Positions 1 to 8,721 of a stretch of DNA of 64,000 nucleotides are shown here, one piece after another; positions within the stretch are counted from its first letter, which is position 1, and the number at the start of each line of letters is the position of its first letter. The notes below the pieces were generated by a model. That model saw nothing but the letters and a program-made list of their open reading frames with translations. It was not told where the DNA came from and did not search any database. Made by a program: the position numbers and the translations under genes. This DNA is from Pseudomonas sp. HR96 (GTDB taxonomy: Bacteria; Pseudomonadota; Gammaproteobacteria; Pseudomonadales; Pseudomonadaceae). Location of the stretch: positions 2,091,001-2,155,000 of the forward strand of contig NZ_CP139141.1 of the NCBI RefSeq assembly GCF_034059295.1, written 5' to 3'.

Positions 1-342
1 GGGAATGAAGTCGACCACGAACGGGATGGTCGTGCCACAGTCGAAAAACACCGTGTCGCCGGGCTGGATGAAGGCTGCCGCGAGCTTGCCGATGCGGCGT
101 TTTTCCTCGACATGGCGGGCGTCCTGCTCGCTGACGCGGTAGTCACCCGGCTCGGGGTCGTCATGGGCGCGGGTAATGTAGCCACCGAGCAGGCGCAGCT
201 GTTCGGGGTGCCGACCGAGGTCGCGGCGCAGGGTCATTTCCGACACTTCGAGCAGCGCGGCCATTTCCCGTAGATGAATGGCCTTCTGATCTTGCAGAGC
301 CTGCTGGATGAGCTTGATTCGATCGGTTTTCTTGGCGTCCAC
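1..342 (-). CDS. deoR: DeoR-family transcriptional regulator, 3' part cut by window edge
   Basis: The minus-strand reading gives the first 114 residues of a DeoR-type regulator. An N-terminal winged helix-turn-helix (about residues 5-55, with LREMAALLEVSEMTLRRDL) is followed by LLGGYI and the start of the sugar-phosphate effector domain (FFDCGTT). The spacing of these blocks and the SEMT-RRDL and FFDCGTT-P motifs closely recall E. coli DeoR, which represses deoxyribonucleoside catabolism. The start is placed at GTG 342 because the conserved N-terminus begins there; no strong ribosome binding site is visible. The C-terminal half lies outside the window, so the effector and targets cannot be judged. 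A nucleoside role fits the family but is inferred. Confidence 0.8.
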   Translation of the reverse strand, partial: MDAKKTDRIKLIQQALQDQKAIHLREMAALLEVSEMTLRRDLGRHPEQLRLLGGYITRAHDDPEPGDYRVSEQDARHVEEKRRIGKLAAAFIQPGDTVFFDCGTTIPFVVDFIP

Positions 343-419
343 GGGCGTACCGGCAGTCCATTGAGAGGGCAGAAGAATACCATTGCGCGGGGGTGGGGAG
401 GACTATAGGGAGGCTTGCA

Positions 420-487
420 GTGGGAGGGGTACGGCCGCCGAGTTTTTGAACGTGTGAATCAAAAGCTCGGGGCGCTGCCCCTCCCAC
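420..487. repeat. Inverted repeat with GTGGGAGGGG arms
   Basis: The decamer GTGGGAGGGG (420-429) is followed 48 bases later by its exact reverse complement (478-487). The repeat lies in the gap between deoR and aroQ. The same decamer forms the loop-proximal stem of the hairpin at 16918-16966, so it looks like a dispersed Pseudomonas REP-type repeat rather than a gene-specific site. Confidence 0.6.
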
Positions 488-517
488 AACGAAGTCCCCA
501 CAGCTGCGATGCAGGCG

Positions 518-961
518 TCAGGCAGTCTTCAGCAACTTGGCAAAATGGTCGATCGCCAGCTTGTAGCCATGGGTGCCGAACCCGGCGATCACGCCGACGG
601 CCACCAGCGACACATAGGAGTGATGGCGGAAGGCTTCGCGCTTGTGCACGTTGGAGATGTGCACCTCCAGCACCGGGACTTCGGCGGCGGCCAGGGCGTC
701 GTGGATGGCCACCGAGGTGTGGGTCCAGGCGCCGGGGTTGATGACGATGCCGGCCACCGTGCCGCGCGCGGCGTGGATGCGATCGATCATCACGCCTTCA
801 TGGTTGGTCTGCAGGCATTGCACCGCAAAGCCATGGCCGCTGCCCACTTCGACGCACAGCTGCTCGACGTCGGCCAGGGTTTCGTGGCCGTAGATGGTCG
901 GCTCGCGCTTGCCGAGCATGTTCAGGTTGGGGCCGTTGAGCACCAGAATCGTGTGAGCCAA
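518..961 (-). CDS. aroQ: 3-dehydroquinate dehydratase, type II
   Basis: A 147-residue protein of the usual size for type II dehydroquinases, which interconvert 3-dehydroquinate and 3-dehydroshikimate in the shikimate and quinate pathways. Visible signatures are [17 protein letters not shown] with the catalytic-loop tyrosine in [16 protein letters not shown], and [17 protein letters not shown] with the active-site histidine. The start is TTG at 961, preceded by GAGGA about 9 bases upstream and giving the family N-terminus [11 protein letters not shown]. It stands alone here and not beside accB, where the housekeeping copy of many gammaproteobacteria lies. It may therefore be a second aroQ serving quinate catabolism; that is inference. 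Confidence 0.92.
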   Translation of the reverse strand: MAHTILVLNGPNLNMLGKREPTIYGHETLADVEQLCVEVGSGHGFAVQCLQTNHEGVMIDRIHAARGTVAGIVINPGAWTHTSVAIHDALAAAEVPVLEVHISNVHKREAFRHHSYVSLVAVGVIAGFGTHGYKLAIDHFAKLLKTA

Positions 962-1026
962 GAGCGTAATCCTCGTATCGATGAAGGGTGGGGTTGCCGG
1001 CGTCAGAATATACCTGATCGGCGCCT

Positions 1027-1548
1027 TTATTGGCCGCTGCGCGGCACTGCCATGAAGCGTTCGTGCATCTCCACGGTCAGCGCTTCGACGCGCTGGGTCA
1101 GTTGCTGGGTCAATTCCGTCAACCGAGTGTTCTGCTCCAGCAGGGCCAGCAGTTGTGTGCTGGTGGCGGCGGCCGCTTCCTGACGCTGGGCATTGGCCTG
1201 GGCCAGGTCCTCGCGGTGCTGGGCATCGGCTTCGGTTTGCGCCTTGTCGCGCGCCGCCTGGCGCGTCTGCGCCAGCAGGATCAGCGGCGCCGCGTAGGCC
1301 GACTGCAGGCTGAACGCCAGGTTGAGCAGGATGAACGGATAGACGTCGAACTGCACCAGCCCGGTGACATTGGCCACCACCCACAGCACCACCACCAGGG
1401 TCTGCGCGCCCAGAAAGGTCGGCGTGCCGAAGAAGCGCGCGAAGGCTTCGGCCTTGAGGGCGAAGGTGTCGGTGCCAAAGGTGCTGGTCAGGTGCTTGTA
1501 GTTCTGATGAAAGCGCAGATGGTCGGTGACTTTCGGTGCGGTGGACAT
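1027..1548 (-). CDS. DUF1003 family inner membrane protein
   Basis: A 173-residue protein with an N-terminal soluble segment, two predicted membrane helices (about residues 47-65, [17 protein letters not shown], and about 70-90, [21 protein letters not shown]) and a long C-terminal charged, Gln/Ala-rich coiled coil (about 95-165). The double-helix motif ending in [12 protein letters not shown] is the hallmark of DUF1003 proteins. Their function is unknown. The ATG at 1548 follows an AGGAACCGCCTCC stretch. No operon partner is evident: aroQ lies downstream on the same strand 65 bases away. Confidence 0.8.
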   Translation of the reverse strand: MSTAPKVTDHLRFHQNYKHLTSTFGTDTFALKAEAFARFFGTPTFLGAQTLVVVLWVVANVTGLVQFDVYPFILLNLAFSLQSAYAAPLILLAQTRQAARDKAQTEADAQHREDLAQANAQRQEAAAATSTQLLALLEQNTRLTELTQQLTQRVEALTVEMHERFMAVPRSGQ

Positions 1549-1682
1549 GGAGGCGGTTCCTGGCGGCGGGGAGTGAACGGCTAAGCGGTCGGGCCGATTT
1601 CGGGCTGAACTCGCGCCCCGTTGGCGACCTCTGAAGTTGTATCTCAACGTGCAAGTGTGCACTCAAATCATCAGGAGACGTC

Positions 1683-2015
1683 ATGAAAGTAGTGATCAAG
1701 GCCGCAGACATCCCCCGTACCGATTTCAGCTCGGCCAGCGAGATCTGGGTAGCGGACCTCAACGCCGCACTCGACGTCGAGAATACCGACGACGGCCTGT
1801 GCCTGTGGCGTGGCCAGCCCGTGGTGACCCACGACATGCTCAGCGAAGGCACGCACGAGCAGAACGTGCGCCGCATCTGGCTGCAGGTGCCGCATATCGA
1901 GGACCGCGAAGCTGTAGCGGCCATCGAGCAGGCCCTGCGCGAACGGCTGGAGGGCCAGCGCCTGAGCGGCGAGTTCTACCCGGCGCAGCGTGGCGACACG
2001 CTGGGTAACGGCTGA
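1683..2015 (+). CDS. Conserved hypothetical protein, 110 aa
   Basis: The ATG is preceded by a good AGGAGACGTC ribosome binding site. The product is a small acidic soluble protein without signal peptide or membrane helix; it has an N-terminal [15 protein letters not shown] and a charged C-terminal helix. I do not recognise a family. Codon use matches the neighbours, which supports a real gene. It is divergent from the DUF1003 gene (134-base gap), so the two may share a promoter region. Confidence 0.7.
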   Translation: MKVVIKAADIPRTDFSSASEIWVADLNAALDVENTDDGLCLWRGQPVVTHDMLSEGTHEQNVRRIWLQVPHIEDREAVAAIEQALRERLEGQRLSGEFYPAQRGDTLGNG

Positions 2016-2209
2016 CGGCAGTTCAACGATGCAGAACGCACGTTACCGGCGCGCCCTATCGGGCAGTCTGCATGATGGCACCGACAGGAAGCTTTTGTAG
2101 GTCTATGATTTATAAGAAATAAATATTTTGTAATGTTTGGCATGAGCGGTGCAATAACGCTCTTGTAAAGGAAAACCTGCCTTTGTTCACTGCCGGGAGC
2201 ACCACAAAA

Positions 2210-3157
2210 ATGATCACCCAAGCTGAAACACTTAGCTCTGCCCACGCCGAAAGCTCAAGCCGTTCAGGAGTCTCCTGGGCGGCCATCTTCGCTGGCGCCG
2301 CGGGGGCCGCTGCGCTCTCGCTGATTCTTGTACTGCTGGGCTTCGGCCTTGGTTTCTCCGCCGTGTCGCCATGGGCGAACGAAGGCGCCAGCGCCAAGGC
2401 CCTGGGGATCTCGACCATCATCTGGCTGGCGTTGACCCAAATCATCGCCTCTGGCCTGGGTGGCTATCTGGCTGGCCGTCTGCGGGTCAAGTGGGCCAAC
2501 ATGCACGGTGACGAGGTGTACTTCCGCGATACCGCTCACGGCTTCCTGGCCTGGGCTGTGGCGACTCTGGTGGCAACCGTGCTGGTGGTCAGCTCTGCTG
2601 GCAGCGCCATTGGTGGTGGTGTGCAGGCGGGTGCCAATGTCGCTTCCGGCGCGGTGACTGCTGCGGGCGCTGCAGCCAACAGCTCGGGCAACGACCCCTA
2701 CGGTTACTTCGTCGACACCCTGTTCCGTGACAACCGTCCGGCACCGGTTAGCGATGACGCTTCCCATGGCATCGTGACCCGTATTTTCGCCAAGACGCTG
2801 GCCAACGGTGGCCAACTGGCCAGTGATGACCGTGCCTACCTGGCGCAACTGGTGGCCCAGCGTACCAACCTGACTCAGGCCCAGGCCGAACAACGTGTCG
2901 ACCAGGTCTACGGCCAGGCTCGCCAGGCTGCCGAAGACGCCAAGGTCGCTGCGCAGAAGGCTGCTGACACTGCCGCCAAGGTCGCTGCCTACGCTTCGCT
3001 GTGGACGTTCATCTCGCTGTTGATCGGTGCTTTCGTCGCCAGCTTCGCCGCTATCTACGGTGGTCGTCGCCGCGATGCCGTGCAATGGCATGATGTGGAC
3101 CACCTGGGTCATGGCGAGCGTTATGTGGCGCCAACCGCCACCGCACCGATTCGCTGA
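2210..3157 (+). CDS. PhnA-like / hypothetical inner membrane protein
   Basis: A 315-residue protein with an N-terminal helix (WAAIFAGAAGAAALSLIL), further hydrophobic helices near residues 70-90 and 115-140, and a last one near 265-290 (SLWTFISLLIGAFVASFAAIYGG). Between helices 3 and 4 lies a long Ala/Gln-rich region likely to form a coiled coil. Proteins of this layout are often labelled PhnA-like, but no enzymatic motif is visible. The ATG at 2210 is chosen because MITQAETL resembles the usual N-terminus; a TTG at 2183 with AAGGAA upstream is an alternative. The 24-codon gene 50 bases downstream and a terminator after it suggest a two-gene unit. Confidence 0.7.
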   Translation: MITQAETLSSAHAESSSRSGVSWAAIFAGAAGAAALSLILVLLGFGLGFSAVSPWANEGASAKALGISTIIWLALTQIIASGLGGYLAGRLRVKWANMHGDEVYFRDTAHGFLAWAVATLVATVLVVSSAGSAIGGGVQAGANVASGAVTAAGAAANSSGNDPYGYFVDTLFRDNRPAPVSDDASHGIVTRIFAKTLANGGQLASDDRAYLAQLVAQRTNLTQAQAEQRVDQVYGQARQAAEDAKVAAQKAADTAAKVAAYASLWTFISLLIGAFVASFAAIYGGRRRDAVQWHDVDHLGHGERYVAPTATAPIR

Positions 3158-3207
3158 TCCGCGATTCCGCCAACGGTCACAACACAGTTCAAACAAGGAG
3201 ATACATC

Positions 3208-3282
3208 ATGCGTTCATTACTGCTTTGGTTCCTCGGCATTCCAATCCCGATCATCATCCTGATCGCACTGTTCATGCACTGA
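3208..3282 (+). CDS. 24-residue hydrophobic membrane peptide
   Basis: A short reading frame with an excellent ribosome binding site (AAGGAG, 7 bases before ATG) encodes MRSLLLWFLGIPIPIIIL followed by IALFMH. Nearly the whole product is one transmembrane helix with a GIPIPIII core, a pattern I recall from tiny membrane proteins scattered through Proteobacteria. It follows the PhnA-like membrane protein by 50 bases and is followed 30 bases later by a strong terminator, so it probably belongs to that transcript. Possible roles include a membrane-stress peptide or a partner subunit; neither is shown. Confidence 0.72.
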   Translation: MRSLLLWFLGIPIPIIILIALFMH

Positions 3283-3312
3283 TCCTGTGCTGACAGCCGC
3301 GCTGTAGCGCTC

Positions 3313-3345
3313 AAAGCCGCTGGTCTCCGGACCGGCGGCTTTTTA
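3313..3345 (+). terminator. Rho-independent terminator after the 24-aa gene
   Basis: A GC-rich stem (AAAGCCGC with inner TGGTC, small loop, GGACC and GCGGCTTT) is followed by a T run. It lies directly downstream of the small membrane peptide gene. Confidence 0.85.
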
Positions 3346-3480
3346 TTTGCACGGGATTCGTTGTACGAATTTTTTCTTTTGTATAGGATCGGTTCATGAA
3401 GGCTTTTTAACATTAACTTCAGGATTACCCGCTCAAGGTCGAGCGCCACGCCCGCCGTCGTCCATGCGAGTAATGTCACC

Positions 3481-4794
3481 ATGCTGTTCAGCACCCATAA
3501 GAAAGTCATCAACGCCTTGCAACACGTCGTCGCCGAACAGAACAGCCTGCTGCAGGCCATCAGCCGCTCCATGGCGGTGGTTGAGTTTGACCTGAACGGC
3601 GTGCTGCTCACGGCCAACGACAACTTCCTCAAGACCCTGGGCTATCGCCTCGATCAGGTGGTGGGCCAGCACCACCGCATGTTCTGTGAGGGTCGCTACG
3701 CCGGCTCCGCCGAGTACGGCCAGCTTTGGCAGCGCCTGCGCAACGGTGAGTTCATTGCCGATATTTTTGAACGCCGCGACAGCCAGGGCCGGGCGGTGTG
3801 GCTGGAGGCCAGTTACAACCCGATCAAGGACGCCGAAGGGCGGGTGACGCGGATCGTCAAGTACGCCACCGACGTCACCACCCGCATCCACCAGGAACAC
3901 GACGCCCTGGCCAAGCTGGCCGCCATCGACCGCGCCATGGCCGTGATCGAATTCAACCTCGACGGCACCGTGGCGCGCGCCAACCGCAACTTTCTCGAGC
4001 TGATGGGTTATCAGGAAGGCGAAGTGCTGGGCAAGCATCACCGCCAGTTCTGCCCGGCCCATGTGCTCGCCGGCAAGGAGTACGCGCAGTTCTGGCAGCG
4101 GCTGAATCAGGGCGAATTCTTCCACGGCCAGTTCGAGCGTGTCGGCAAGCGCGGGCAGGCACTGTGGCTGGAGGCGACCTACAACCCGGTGTACGACGCC
4201 AGCGGCAAGTTGTGCAAGGTAGTCAAGTACGCCAGCGACATCACCTCGCGCATCGTCAAGCAGGAAGAGGACGGCCATAGCGCTGCCCAGGCCTGGCAGA
4301 TCTCGCTGGACACGCGCAAGGTCGCCGAACAGGGCACTGCAGTGATTCAACAGGCGGCCGGGGAGATGCGCAATATCGCCAGCAACATCGATGACTCGTC
4401 GCTGATTCTGGCCAAGCTCGGCGAGCGCTCCGAGCAGATCACCACCATCGTCAACACCATCCGCGGCATCGCCGACCAGACCAACCTGCTGGCGTTGAAC
4501 GCGGCGATCGAGGCGGCGCGCGCTGGCGACCTGGGTCGCGGCTTCGCCGTGGTGGCCGACGAGGTGCGCCAGCTGGCCGGGCGCACCAGCCGTTCGACGG
4601 CCGAGATTTCCGAGATGATCGGCGTCATCCAGGGCGAAACCCGCCAGGCCATCACCAGCATGGACAGCACCCGCGAGCGCGCCGGCAACAGCGTGGAGCT
4701 GGCCGACGAGGCGGGGCGGGTGATCGTGCAGATCTTCGAAGGCACCAGCCGCGCCGTGGACGCGGTGAGCATGTTTGCCGGCAACGGTACTTAG
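3481..4794 (+). CDS. Soluble PAS-PAS chemoreceptor (BdlA/Aer-like MCP)
   Basis: A 437-residue protein without transmembrane helices. Two PAS domains (about residues 25-125 and 147-245) each begin with MAV-EF-L-G and carry the GYR or GYQ core and the LWLEA-YNP strand. The cytoplasmic signalling domain follows; its hairpin tip ([20 protein letters not shown] and [17 protein letters not shown]) binds CheA and CheW. Layout and length match P. aeruginosa BdlA (417 aa), which links redox or energy sensing to biofilm dispersal. Whether this is the orthologue is inferred. No methylation-tether pentapeptide is seen at the C-terminus. Start ATG 3481 has only a weak GAG upstream. Confidence 0.88.
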   Translation: MLFSTHKKVINALQHVVAEQNSLLQAISRSMAVVEFDLNGVLLTANDNFLKTLGYRLDQVVGQHHRMFCEGRYAGSAEYGQLWQRLRNGEFIADIFERRDSQGRAVWLEASYNPIKDAEGRVTRIVKYATDVTTRIHQEHDALAKLAAIDRAMAVIEFNLDGTVARANRNFLELMGYQEGEVLGKHHRQFCPAHVLAGKEYAQFWQRLNQGEFFHGQFERVGKRGQALWLEATYNPVYDASGKLCKVVKYASDITSRIVKQEEDGHSAAQAWQISLDTRKVAEQGTAVIQQAAGEMRNIASNIDDSSLILAKLGERSEQITTIVNTIRGIADQTNLLALNAAIEAARAGDLGRGFAVVADEVRQLAGRTSRSTAEISEMIGVIQGETRQAITSMDSTRERAGNSVELADEAGRVIVQIFEGTSRAVDAVSMFAGNGT

Positions 4795-4830
4795 GCGACG
4801 GTACTTAGGCAACGATACCTAGGCGACGGC
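4781..4830. repeat. 14-bp tandem repeat spanning two convergent stop codons
   Basis: Three near-identical 14-mers lie head to tail, GCAACGGTACTTAG, GCGACGGTACTTAG and GCAACGATACCTAG, followed by a partial fourth unit GCGACGG. The first unit contains the TAG stop of the PAS chemoreceptor. The third and fourth contain, on the other strand, the stop and last codons of the MscS-family gene. Confidence 0.85.
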
Positions 4831-6885
4831 TTCCGGCCGGCCCAGCTGCGCCTGCGGGTAGTATTGCGCGAAGCTGACGTTGTCGTGCTGGTCCACCAGC
4901 TTCTTCAAGCGCTCGTTGAACGCCCGACTGACGCCGTACTGACCGCCGGAAATGGTGCGGAACTGCGCCGTCAGGACGATGCCGTTGAGGTCCATCCGGT
5001 CGACCCCGAACACCTGCAGCGGACCTTGCAGGTTCTGCTTGAGCAGGATGTCGTCGGTAATCGACTGGCCGGCGTCGCGAATCAGCTGCAGCGCGGTGTC
5101 GATGTCGGTCTCGTAGGTGAACTGCACCGAGAAGAATGCATAGGCGAACTGCCGCGATTGGTTGGTCACCGCCTTGATCTGGCCGAACGGCACTGAATGC
5201 ACGAAACCCTTGCCGTCGCGCAGGCGCAGGGTGCGGATGGTCAGGCTTTCCACGGTGCCGGCGTGGCCGGAATCGAGCACCACCCAGTCGCCGATGGCGA
5301 TGGTGTCTTCGATCAGGATGAACAGGCCGGTGATGACGTCCTGCACCAGTTGCTGCGAGCCGAAGCCGATCGCCAGGCCGACCACACCGGCACCGGCCAG
5401 CAGCGGCGCGACGTTGATGCCCAGGTTGGCCATGGTGGTGATGGCGCAGATCACCACCAGCACGATCTTGATGGCGTTGCGCAGCATCGGCAGGATGGTC
5501 TTGACCCGAGTGCTCGGCTCACGGGAGGCGCGCCTGCCGACGGCGGGCTTGAGCGCTTCCTGAATGGCCGTGTCGAGCACCACCCAGAGCAGCCAGGTCA
5601 CCAGCAGGACCATGCCGATGCTGCTCAGCGAATCGCTGATCGCCCGGCCCAGGGTGTTCTTCGCCGCAAAGGCGAGTATCGACACGCCCCAGATGCGCCC
5701 CAGCAGTTCAATGAACGCAACAGCCATGACGATCCGCAGCAGGGCGTGGCTGAGGCTGCGCAGCAGCTCCTTGTAGGGCCGCAGGCGCGCGGCGTCGGCC
5801 ATCGGCGGGCGGAACAGGTGCTGCAGGAGGGTGCTCAGGAACACCGTGCCGACCAGCAGCACGGTGATCAGCAGGGCGCTCTGCAGGGCCTGCTGACTGC
5901 CTTCGCCGGCGCCGATCAAATGCACCATCGACACCAGGATCATCAGCAGGATCGGCAGGTACCAGACCGCCGAGAAAATCCGCAGGGTTTCCTGCACGGC
6001 GCGGTGATGCAGGCGCGCCGGCAGGTCGCGATTGCGGATCAGGTGGGCCACCGGGCGCCGCACGCGCAGCACCAGGATGGCGAATATCAGGGTGGCGATC
6101 AGGCCGGTGATCACGGCCACACTGGCGGTGATGTTACCGCCCAGCTGGCGAGCGATCTGCGGGCTGTCGAGGGCGTCGCTCAGGGCGGCCAGAAAGCCGA
6201 TGCCGAACAGTGGAATCGGCGTGGTGCGGCGCAGGATGCGCACGGCGGCGTGCTTGTGGCCGCTGTTGAACAGGGTGACGAAGCATTGGATCAGCGAAGT
6301 GGAGAAGATCCCGCTGCCGGTGGCGTAGGCGAAGCACAGCGCCAGCGCGCGGGCCACCGAAGGGTCGAGTTGGTGGCTGACCCCCAGGGTCACCGGCAGG
6401 CTGATCAGCGCCGGGGCGGTCCAGCGCAGCAGGTAGCCCAGCACCGCATTGGCCCGCGGCCGGTTGCGCAGTGGCCGGCGTCGGCTCAGGCGCGTGTGGA
6501 TCAGCCGGCCGAGGCCGTGCAGGATGACGAAGGTGATGATCCAGCAGGCCGAGAGCAGGGCGAAATCGCCGGCCAGGCTGAGCACCGAGCGGGCGTCATG
6601 CTGGTTGACCAGGGTATCGACCTCGTCTGCCGCGCGATCGGTGCGCAGGCGCCAGAACTCGATGACATGCTGGTCCAGGTTGAGCTTGTCCTGCACGTCG
6701 TCGATGCCCGAGGTGAGGGCGCCGAGCAGGCCACCCTGGACCAGCACTTCCTTGGGCGCAGGCGCGGTGCTGGCGGCTGGTGCGGCGGCGGAGGCATGGA
6801 GGTCGATGCTGAACAGGCCGGCGAGGAGGGCGAGAATGATCGGGGCGGCTCTGGCGGGCAGAGCCTTCAAGGTTGAACTGAACAC
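4819..6885 (-). CDS. Large MscS-family mechanosensitive channel
   Basis: A 688-residue inner membrane protein. It has a signal sequence (residues 1-33), a periplasmic domain with a helical segment, about ten hydrophobic helices, and the MscS core from residue 493: APLLAGAGVVGLAIGFGSQQ, QDVITGLFILIED, then the beta domain (GDWVVLDSGHAGTVESLTIR) and the C-terminal cage. The Gly/Ala-rich pore helix is intact. Size and layout fit the YbiO/YnaI-like larger MscS homologues that release solutes on hypo-osmotic shock. GTG 6885 is chosen because AGGAG lies 11 bases upstream and the product then starts with a clean signal peptide; longer TTG starts exist. Confidence 0.88.
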   Translation of the reverse strand: MFSSTLKALPARAAPIILALLAGLFSIDLHASAAAPAASTAPAPKEVLVQGGLLGALTSGIDDVQDKLNLDQHVIEFWRLRTDRAADEVDTLVNQHDARSVLSLAGDFALLSACWIITFVILHGLGRLIHTRLSRRRPLRNRPRANAVLGYLLRWTAPALISLPVTLGVSHQLDPSVARALALCFAYATGSGIFSTSLIQCFVTLFNSGHKHAAVRILRRTTPIPLFGIGFLAALSDALDSPQIARQLGGNITASVAVITGLIATLIFAILVLRVRRPVAHLIRNRDLPARLHHRAVQETLRIFSAVWYLPILLMILVSMVHLIGAGEGSQQALQSALLITVLLVGTVFLSTLLQHLFRPPMADAARLRPYKELLRSLSHALLRIVMAVAFIELLGRIWGVSILAFAAKNTLGRAISDSLSSIGMVLLVTWLLWVVLDTAIQEALKPAVGRRASREPSTRVKTILPMLRNAIKIVLVVICAITTMANLGINVAPLLAGAGVVGLAIGFGSQQLVQDVITGLFILIEDTIAIGDWVVLDSGHAGTVESLTIRTLRLRDGKGFVHSVPFGQIKAVTNQSRQFAYAFFSVQFTYETDIDTALQLIRDAGQSITDDILLKQNLQGPLQVFGVDRMDLNGIVLTAQFRTISGGQYGVSRAFNERLKKLVDQHDNVSFAQYYPQAQLGRPEAVA

Positions 6886-7010
6886 AGGGCGCGGCACTCC
6901 TAAAGGCGTTATTGAACTGATCGACAAAATGCCAGCAAGTTCGCCGAGGCGGGCCTACCAGCGGCGTTGCCAAGGCCCTCTAACTCACTTCCCAGCACAA
7001 GGTCGTGCCC

Positions 7011-8171
7011 ATGTCCGCCTCTACCCCCGAGCCCCTCGCCGCCAGCCGTCAGGCGCGCCAGGCCACACGCATCGCATTCTTCATCGCCGGTTTTGCCATG
7101 GCCAGCTGGGCGCCGCTGGTGCCGTTGGTCAAGACTCGCGCCGGGCTCGACGACGGCGCCCTGGGGCTGTTACTGCTGGGGCTGGGCTGCGGCTCGATCG
7201 TGGCCATGCCACTGGCCGGCTACCTGACCACACGGCTGGGCTGCAAGCGGGTGATCCTCGGCTCGGGCCTGCTCATCTGCCTGATGCTGCCGCTGCTGGC
7301 CTGCCTGGCCAACGTGCCTGCGCTGGCGGCGGCGGTGCTGCTGTTCGGTGCCGGGATGGGCTCGCTGGACTGCGCCATGAACATCCAGGCGCTGATGGTC
7401 GAACGCGCCGGTGGCAAGCCGCGCATGTCGGGCTTCCATGGCCTGTTCAGCTTTGGCGGAATTCTCGGCGCGGTGGGCATGACCGGGCTGCTCAGCCTGG
7501 GGCTTTCGCCGTTGCTGGCGGTGCTCTGCGTGATCGCCCTGACCCTGCTGGTGATGTACCGCGCGGCCGCGCACCTGCTGCCCTACGGCAACGAGCGCGA
7601 AGGGCCCTTGTTCGCCATCCCCCATGGGGTGGTGCTGTTTCTCGGCATCCTGTGCTTTATCGTGTTCCTCGCCGAGGGCGCCATGCTCGACTGGAGTGCG
7701 GTGTTCCTGGTGTCCTGGCGCAGCATCGACCCGACCTACGCGGGCCTTGGCTATGCCGCGTTTGCCGTGACCATGACCCTCGGCCGCCTGCTGGGCGACC
7801 GCGTGGTTGCCCGCCTGGGTGGCGTGCGGGTGGTGTGGCTTGGCGGGCTGTGCGCGGCGGGCGGGCTGGCGCTGGCCTTGCTGGTGCCAGTGTGGCCGGC
7901 GGCGCTGGTGGGCTTTGCGCTGCTCGGTGGCGGCTGCTCGAACCTGGTGCCGGTGTTCTACAGCGCCGTCAGCCGGCAAACCCTCATGCCCCAGAGCACC
8001 GCCATCCCTGCCATGACCTCGCTGGGTTACGCCGGCATTCTGGTCGGCCCGGCGGCCATCGGCGGCGTGGCGCACCTGAGCAACTTGCCGGTGGCGCTGG
8101 GCATGCTGATCGTCGCGCTGTTGTTCGTCGCCTTTTGCTCGCGGCTGCTGCACACCGGGGAAACCGCCTGA
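7011..8171 (+). CDS. MFS transporter, YbjJ-like
   Basis: A 386-residue protein with about twelve predicted membrane helices and a short hydrophilic N-terminus. The first helix pair (RIAFFIAGFAMASWAPLVPL) and the cytoplasmic loop after helix 2 (YLTTRLGCKRVI, a degenerate MFS motif A) are typical. Sequence features such as GMGSLDCAMNIQ and SGFHGLFSFGG-LGA resemble the E. coli YbjJ subgroup, whose substrate is unknown. ATG 7011 is preferred; GTG 7005 is in frame. The gene is divergent from the MscS-type channel, and the GFA-fold gene follows on the same strand after 60 bases. Confidence 0.85.
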   Translation: MSASTPEPLAASRQARQATRIAFFIAGFAMASWAPLVPLVKTRAGLDDGALGLLLLGLGCGSIVAMPLAGYLTTRLGCKRVILGSGLLICLMLPLLACLANVPALAAAVLLFGAGMGSLDCAMNIQALMVERAGGKPRMSGFHGLFSFGGILGAVGMTGLLSLGLSPLLAVLCVIALTLLVMYRAAAHLLPYGNEREGPLFAIPHGVVLFLGILCFIVFLAEGAMLDWSAVFLVSWRSIDPTYAGLGYAAFAVTMTLGRLLGDRVVARLGGVRVVWLGGLCAAGGLALALLVPVWPAALVGFALLGGGCSNLVPVFYSAVSRQTLMPQSTAIPAMTSLGYAGILVGPAAIGGVAHLSNLPVALGMLIVALLFVAFCSRLLHTGETA

Positions 8172-8231
8172 GGTGCACCAGGGTCCATTGCTGAACAGCC
8201 TCGCTCATTCGTTTACCGAGAGGAGAAACCC

Positions 8232-8720
8232 ATGCACCTGGAAGGCTCCTGCCACTGCGGCTCCGTCACCTTCAGCCTCGACAGCGCCCATCCGTATCCC
8301 TATCAGCGCTGCTATTGCTCGATCTGCCGCAAGACCCAGGGCGGTGGCGGCTATGCGATCAACCTGGGGGGCGATGCGAAAACCCTGAAGGTCCACGGCA
8401 AGCAGCACATCACGATCTACCACGCGAAGATGCGCGACGCGTCCGGCAAGCACGTGCATGCCAGCTCCGCCGAGCGGCATTTCTGCAACCTGTGCGGCAG
8501 CGCGCTGTGGCTGTTCAGCCCAGAGTGGCCGGACTTGATTCACCCGTTCGCCAGCGCCATCGACAGCGACCTGCCGGTGCCGCCGGAGCACACTCACTTG
8601 CTGATCGATTCCAAGGCGTCGTGGGTCGAAGTGCAGGCTGGCAAGCACGACAAGACCTTCGAGCAATATCCCGAAGAGTCGATCGCCGATTGGCATGAGC
8701 GCCTGGGTCTGGTCAGCTGA
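8232..8720 (+). CDS. GFA / CENP-V fold zinc protein
   Basis: A 162-residue protein with the zinc-ligand pattern of the glutathione-dependent formaldehyde-activating (Gfa, Mss4-like) family: C7-H-C9, C27-Y-C29-S-I-C32 and C85-N-L-C88. The N-terminal GSCHCGSVTFSLDS is diagnostic. Many members have no proven activity on S-hydroxymethyl-glutathione, so the substrate is unknown. A strong GAGAGGAG ribosome binding site precedes the ATG. It ends one base before the convergent AraC gene. Confidence 0.88.
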   Translation: MHLEGSCHCGSVTFSLDSAHPYPYQRCYCSICRKTQGGGGYAINLGGDAKTLKVHGKQHITIYHAKMRDASGKHVHASSAERHFCNLCGSALWLFSPEWPDLIHPFASAIDSDLPVPPEHTHLLIDSKASWVEVQAGKHDKTFEQYPEESIADWHERLGLVS

Positions 8721-8721
8721 G

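Noticed and set aside
5197..6876. A 559-codon plus-strand frame
   Set aside because: Antisense to the MscS-family gene. The product is His/Gln/Asp-rich low complexity with no family match that I can see, typical of a GC-driven shadow.
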